Source: Polaromonas sp.
Lineage (GTDB): Bacteria; Pseudomonadota; Gammaproteobacteria; Burkholderiales; Burkholderiaceae_C
Direction: 5' to 3'
NCBI GenBank assembly: GCA_023259235.1
Contig: JAHFQQ010000149.1
Span: 1 to 8,535, forward strand
Length of the DNA stretch: 8,535 nucleotides
Below are positions 7,058 through 8,535 of this stretch, piece after piece. The stretch's first letter is position 1; each line of letters opens with the position of its first letter. The position numbers were made by a program, and so were the translations under genes. A model generated the notes under the pieces. The model worked only from the letters and a program-made list of their open reading frames with translations, did not search any database and was not told where the DNA came from.

Positions 7058-7155
7058 TGGTCAAATCCTCCTTCAACCAAGATGTACACTGGGATAAAAG
7101 CTACACATTTGGTAGCAAGCAGGGCGCTAACTGCATGACGCATACTGTAGGGATC
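7058..7155 (+). other. Leader region between the MFS remnant and the GIY-YIG gene
   Basis: These 98 bases are richer in A and T than the flanking genes. They contain a small hairpin (GCTAC at 7100-7104 with GTAGC at 7112-7116, 7-base loop). TTCAAC (7072-7077) and GATAAA (7093-7098) could be a weak promoter, but the 15-base spacing is short. The downstream gene's frame is open through here from an ATG at 7054 that overlaps the MFS stop and has GGAGAG at 7041-7046, but the codons are unlike the host's, so I treat it as mostly untranslated. Confidence 0.3.
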
Positions 7156-7578
7156 ATGGCTACCGCGCCCCGAAAGACCAGAAAGAAAAGCCCGCCAGCC
7201 GCCGTCGGCGCCGCCAAGGCCAGGTCTCGCGCCGAACCACGATCCCCAGCTACACCGCGCAGCCACCATTACCATGTCTATGTGATCGAGCTGTCGGACG
7301 AGGTATGGAACTTGGGGCGCTTTCGTCGCGCCAACCCGGACTACCAGCTCGGCAAGCCGTTTGTCTATGTGGGCATGACGGGGCTGGACCCCGATGTTCG
7401 TTTTGACAAGCACAAGGCCGGGGTCCAGGCCAATGGGTATGTGCTCAGGTACGGTGTTCGCCTGCTGCCCGGGCTGTATGCGATGTACAACCCGATGCCG
7501 TACGAAGGCGCGCGCGACATGGAGGTCGAGTTGGGAATTGCGCTGCGGGAGCTGGGGTACGGGGTTTGGCAAGCCTAG
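7156..7578 (+). CDS. Small stand-alone GIY-YIG nuclease-like protein
   Basis: The 140-residue protein has a basic, probably disordered N-terminus (residues 1-36, rich in Lys, Arg, Pro and Ala) followed by one compact domain. That domain carries the GIY-YIG landmarks: a first strand HVYVIEL with Tyr42, then VYVGMTG with Tyr71 and Gly73, Arg82 and His86 in VRFDKHKAG, and Glu123 in ARDMEVELGIALRELGY. These align by spacing with the catalytic Tyr, Tyr, Arg, His and Glu of I-TevI-type nucleases. The first motif is HVY in place of GIY. The family is used in DNA repair, restriction and homing; nothing here tells the role of this one. Start choice is uncertain: ATG 7156 gives the natural-looking MATAPRKTRKK; ATG 7135 (CAGGG 10 bases upstream) and ATG 7054 (on the MFS stop) are alternatives. 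The fold assignment rests on motifs only. Confidence 0.7.
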   Translation: MATAPRKTRKKSPPAAVGAAKARSRAEPRSPATPRSHHYHVYVIELSDEVWNLGRFRRANPDYQLGKPFVYVGMTGLDPDVRFDKHKAGVQANGYVLRYGVRLLPGLYAMYNPMPYEGARDMEVELGIALRELGYGVWQA

Positions 7579-7597
7579 CGACCTTGCTCCCGAATAC

Positions 7598-7625
7598 GGT
7601 TCCCTGCAGGCGATTCCAGGGAACC
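7598..7625. terminator. 9-bp hairpin after the GIY-YIG gene, weak terminator candidate
   Basis: GGTTCCCTG (7598-7606) pairs perfectly with CAGGGAACC (7617-7625) around a ten-base loop. It begins 20 bases after the GIY-YIG stop. No T-run follows, so an intrinsic terminator is only a suggestion. Confidence 0.35.
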
Positions 7626-7659
7626 CTCAACACCTGCGCCGGCACGCGCTGACCTGAAC

Positions 7660-7699
7660 CGGACTCACGGTTGGCTTGGGTCTGCAAGCCCGCAGTCCG
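7660..7699. repeat. Two-tier inverted repeat upstream of the PBP gene
   Basis: An outer pair CGGACT (7660-7665) / AGTCCG (7694-7699) encloses an inner pair GGCTTG (7673-7678) / CAAGCC (7685-7690) with a six-base loop. The whole forms a stem-internal loop-stem of about 40 bases, located 60-100 bases before the PBP start. It could be an operator, part of the 5' untranslated region or chance. Together with the 7598-7625 hairpin it accounts for most visible structure in the 180-base intergenic gap. Confidence 0.3.
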
Positions 7700-7708
7700 T
7701 CCATGCGC

Positions 7709-7736
7709 TTGTGCAGCCGTCCTACACTTCCAGAAT
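7709..7736 (+). promoter_or_regulatory. Weak candidate promoter for the PBP gene
   Basis: TTGTGC (7709-7714) and CAGAAT (7731-7736) are separated by 16 bases and match 3 and 4 of 6 sigma70 consensus bases. A transcript from here would begin near 7743, compatible with translation from ATG 7759 and not from ATG 7735. The evidence is thin. Confidence 0.15.
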
Positions 7737-7758
7737 GCGTTCACCCCTAGAGTTTCGT

Positions 7759-8535
7759 ATGATGAAAAAGGTATTGACCCGTGTCAAGCCGCTTGCTGCT
7801 GAAATTCGTCATTCCCTGCGCCATCCGACCCGGCGCGGCGTCGCGTTGTCACTGGCTGCCTTGCCGCTGCTGTTGCTGCTTTATGTCCTGGTCCTGATCC
7901 CCTTTACGCCGAGCATCAAGGACCTCAGAAAGGCCAAGTCCGAAAAACCCGCTATCGTGCTCTCGGCCGATGGCAAGGAACTGGCGGTGTTCAAGCGCGC
8001 CAACCGCGACTGGGTCAAGCTCGCCGACATCTCCCCCAAGGTGGTTGATGCGCTGATCGCCACGGAAGACCACCGCTTCTTCGAGCACCACGGCGTGGAC
8101 CTGAGGCGGACGGCTTCGGCGGCGCTGCATTCCTTTTCTGGCGATCTCCAGGGCGGCTCGACCATCACGCAGCAGCTTGCCCGCAACCTTTACCCCGATC
8201 AGGTGGGCCGCGCGCAGACCCTGACGCGCAAGATCAAGGAAGCCATCACGGCCCTGAAAATCGAGGCGGTCTATTCCAAAAAAGAGATTCTGGAGACCTA
8301 CCTCAACACCGTGCCGTTTCTCTACAACGCCTACGGCATCGAAATGGCGGCCCGTACCTACTTCGACAAGTCGGCTGACGAACTCGATGTGCTGGAGAGC
8401 GCCACGCTCATCGGCATGCTCAAGGGTACGAGCTACTACAACCCGGTGCTCAATCCGGAGCGCTCCGTGGAGCGTCGCAATCTTGTGCTTGCGCAAATGG
8501 TCAAGGACGGGAAGCTGGACCCGGCGAAGCTTGAA
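7759..8535 (+). CDS. Class A penicillin-binding protein, N-terminal part (glycosyltransferase family 51 domain), cut by window end
   Basis: Class A PBPs are bifunctional cell-wall enzymes: a glycosyltransferase domain polymerises lipid II into glycan strands in the periplasm, and a C-terminal transpeptidase cross-links them. The 259 visible residues begin with a basic cytoplasmic tail (to about residue 27), then a single membrane anchor (about 28-49, GVALSLAALPLLLLLYVLVLI, shown here only by its Leu-rich core). The glycosyltransferase motifs follow: ATEDHRFFEHHGVD with catalytic Glu103, QGGSTITQQLARNLY (131-145), RKIKEA with Glu161, KKEILETYLN (174-183), and YGIEMAARTYF. The domain looks intact; the transpeptidase domain would lie beyond base 8535. 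ATG 7759 was chosen; ATG 7762 follows directly and ATG 7735 is also in frame with no ribosome-binding site. Whether it is PBP1A or a second class A paralogue cannot be decided from this part. Confidence 0.93.
   Translation, partial: MMKKVLTRVKPLAAEIRHSLRHPTRRGVALSLAALPLLLLLYVLVLIPFTPSIKDLRKAKSEKPAIVLSADGKELAVFKRANRDWVKLADISPKVVDALIATEDHRFFEHHGVDLRRTASAALHSFSGDLQGGSTITQQLARNLYPDQVGRAQTLTRKIKEAITALKIEAVYSKKEILETYLNTVPFLYNAYGIEMAARTYFDKSADELDVLESATLIGMLKGTSYYNPVLNPERSVERRNLVLAQMVKDGKLDPAKLE

Noticed and set aside
7156..7578. GIY-YIG protein as part of a homing intron, restriction or defence system
   Set aside because: There is no intron boundary, methyltransferase, helicase or toxin partner nearby; the flanking genes are a transporter remnant and a cell-wall enzyme.

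Overview
The window comes from a GC-rich genome whose gene content, codon use and small dispersed repeats fit a beta-proteobacterium of the Burkholderiales, most likely a Comamonadaceae genus such as Polaromonas, Rhodoferax or Variovorax. This placement is inferred from pattern recognition; no search was run. Every gene I can support lies on the + strand.

Bases 1-5655 are the late part of a cobalamin (vitamin B12) biosynthesis operon. In order they encode: the 3' part of cbiB (aminopropanol arm attachment), a threonine-phosphate decarboxylase-like PLP enzyme (cobD, called cobC in Pseudomonas nomenclature), cobQ (cobyric acid synthase), cobT (lower-ligand base activation), cobS (nucleotide loop joining) and a cobC-type alpha-ribazole phosphatase. 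CobQ amidates the corrin ring, the CobD-like enzyme and CbiB make and attach the aminopropanol arm, CobT makes alpha-ribazole phosphate, and CobS with the phosphatase completes the nucleotide loop. The AdoCbi kinase/guanylyltransferase (cobU/cobP) needed between CbiB and CobS is absent here and probably lies upstream, as would any cobalamin riboswitch. Four of the five gene junctions overlap by 1-4 bases. The exception is a 46-base gap before cobT. A perfect 21-bp hairpin follows the operon.

Bases 5744-7057 hold a 12-helix MFS transporter gene split by a single in-frame TAA in helix 7, so it looks like a recent pseudogene. Bases 7156-7578 encode a small stand-alone GIY-YIG-type protein with all expected catalytic positions. 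After a 180-base gap with two hairpins, bases 7759-8535 encode the N-terminal part of a class A penicillin-binding protein that runs off the window.

Two genes appear to carry dispersed repeat DNA within their reading frames: an AT-rich hairpin element forms the 3' end of cbiB, and a C-run/G-run element codes for about 17 extra residues in the linker of CobQ. I see no phage genes, transposase, CRISPR array, RNA gene or defence system, and nothing that would justify claiming a new system. The most notable points are the repeat-derived protein segments, the fresh nonsense mutation, and the altered cofactor-binding loop of the CobD-like enzyme.
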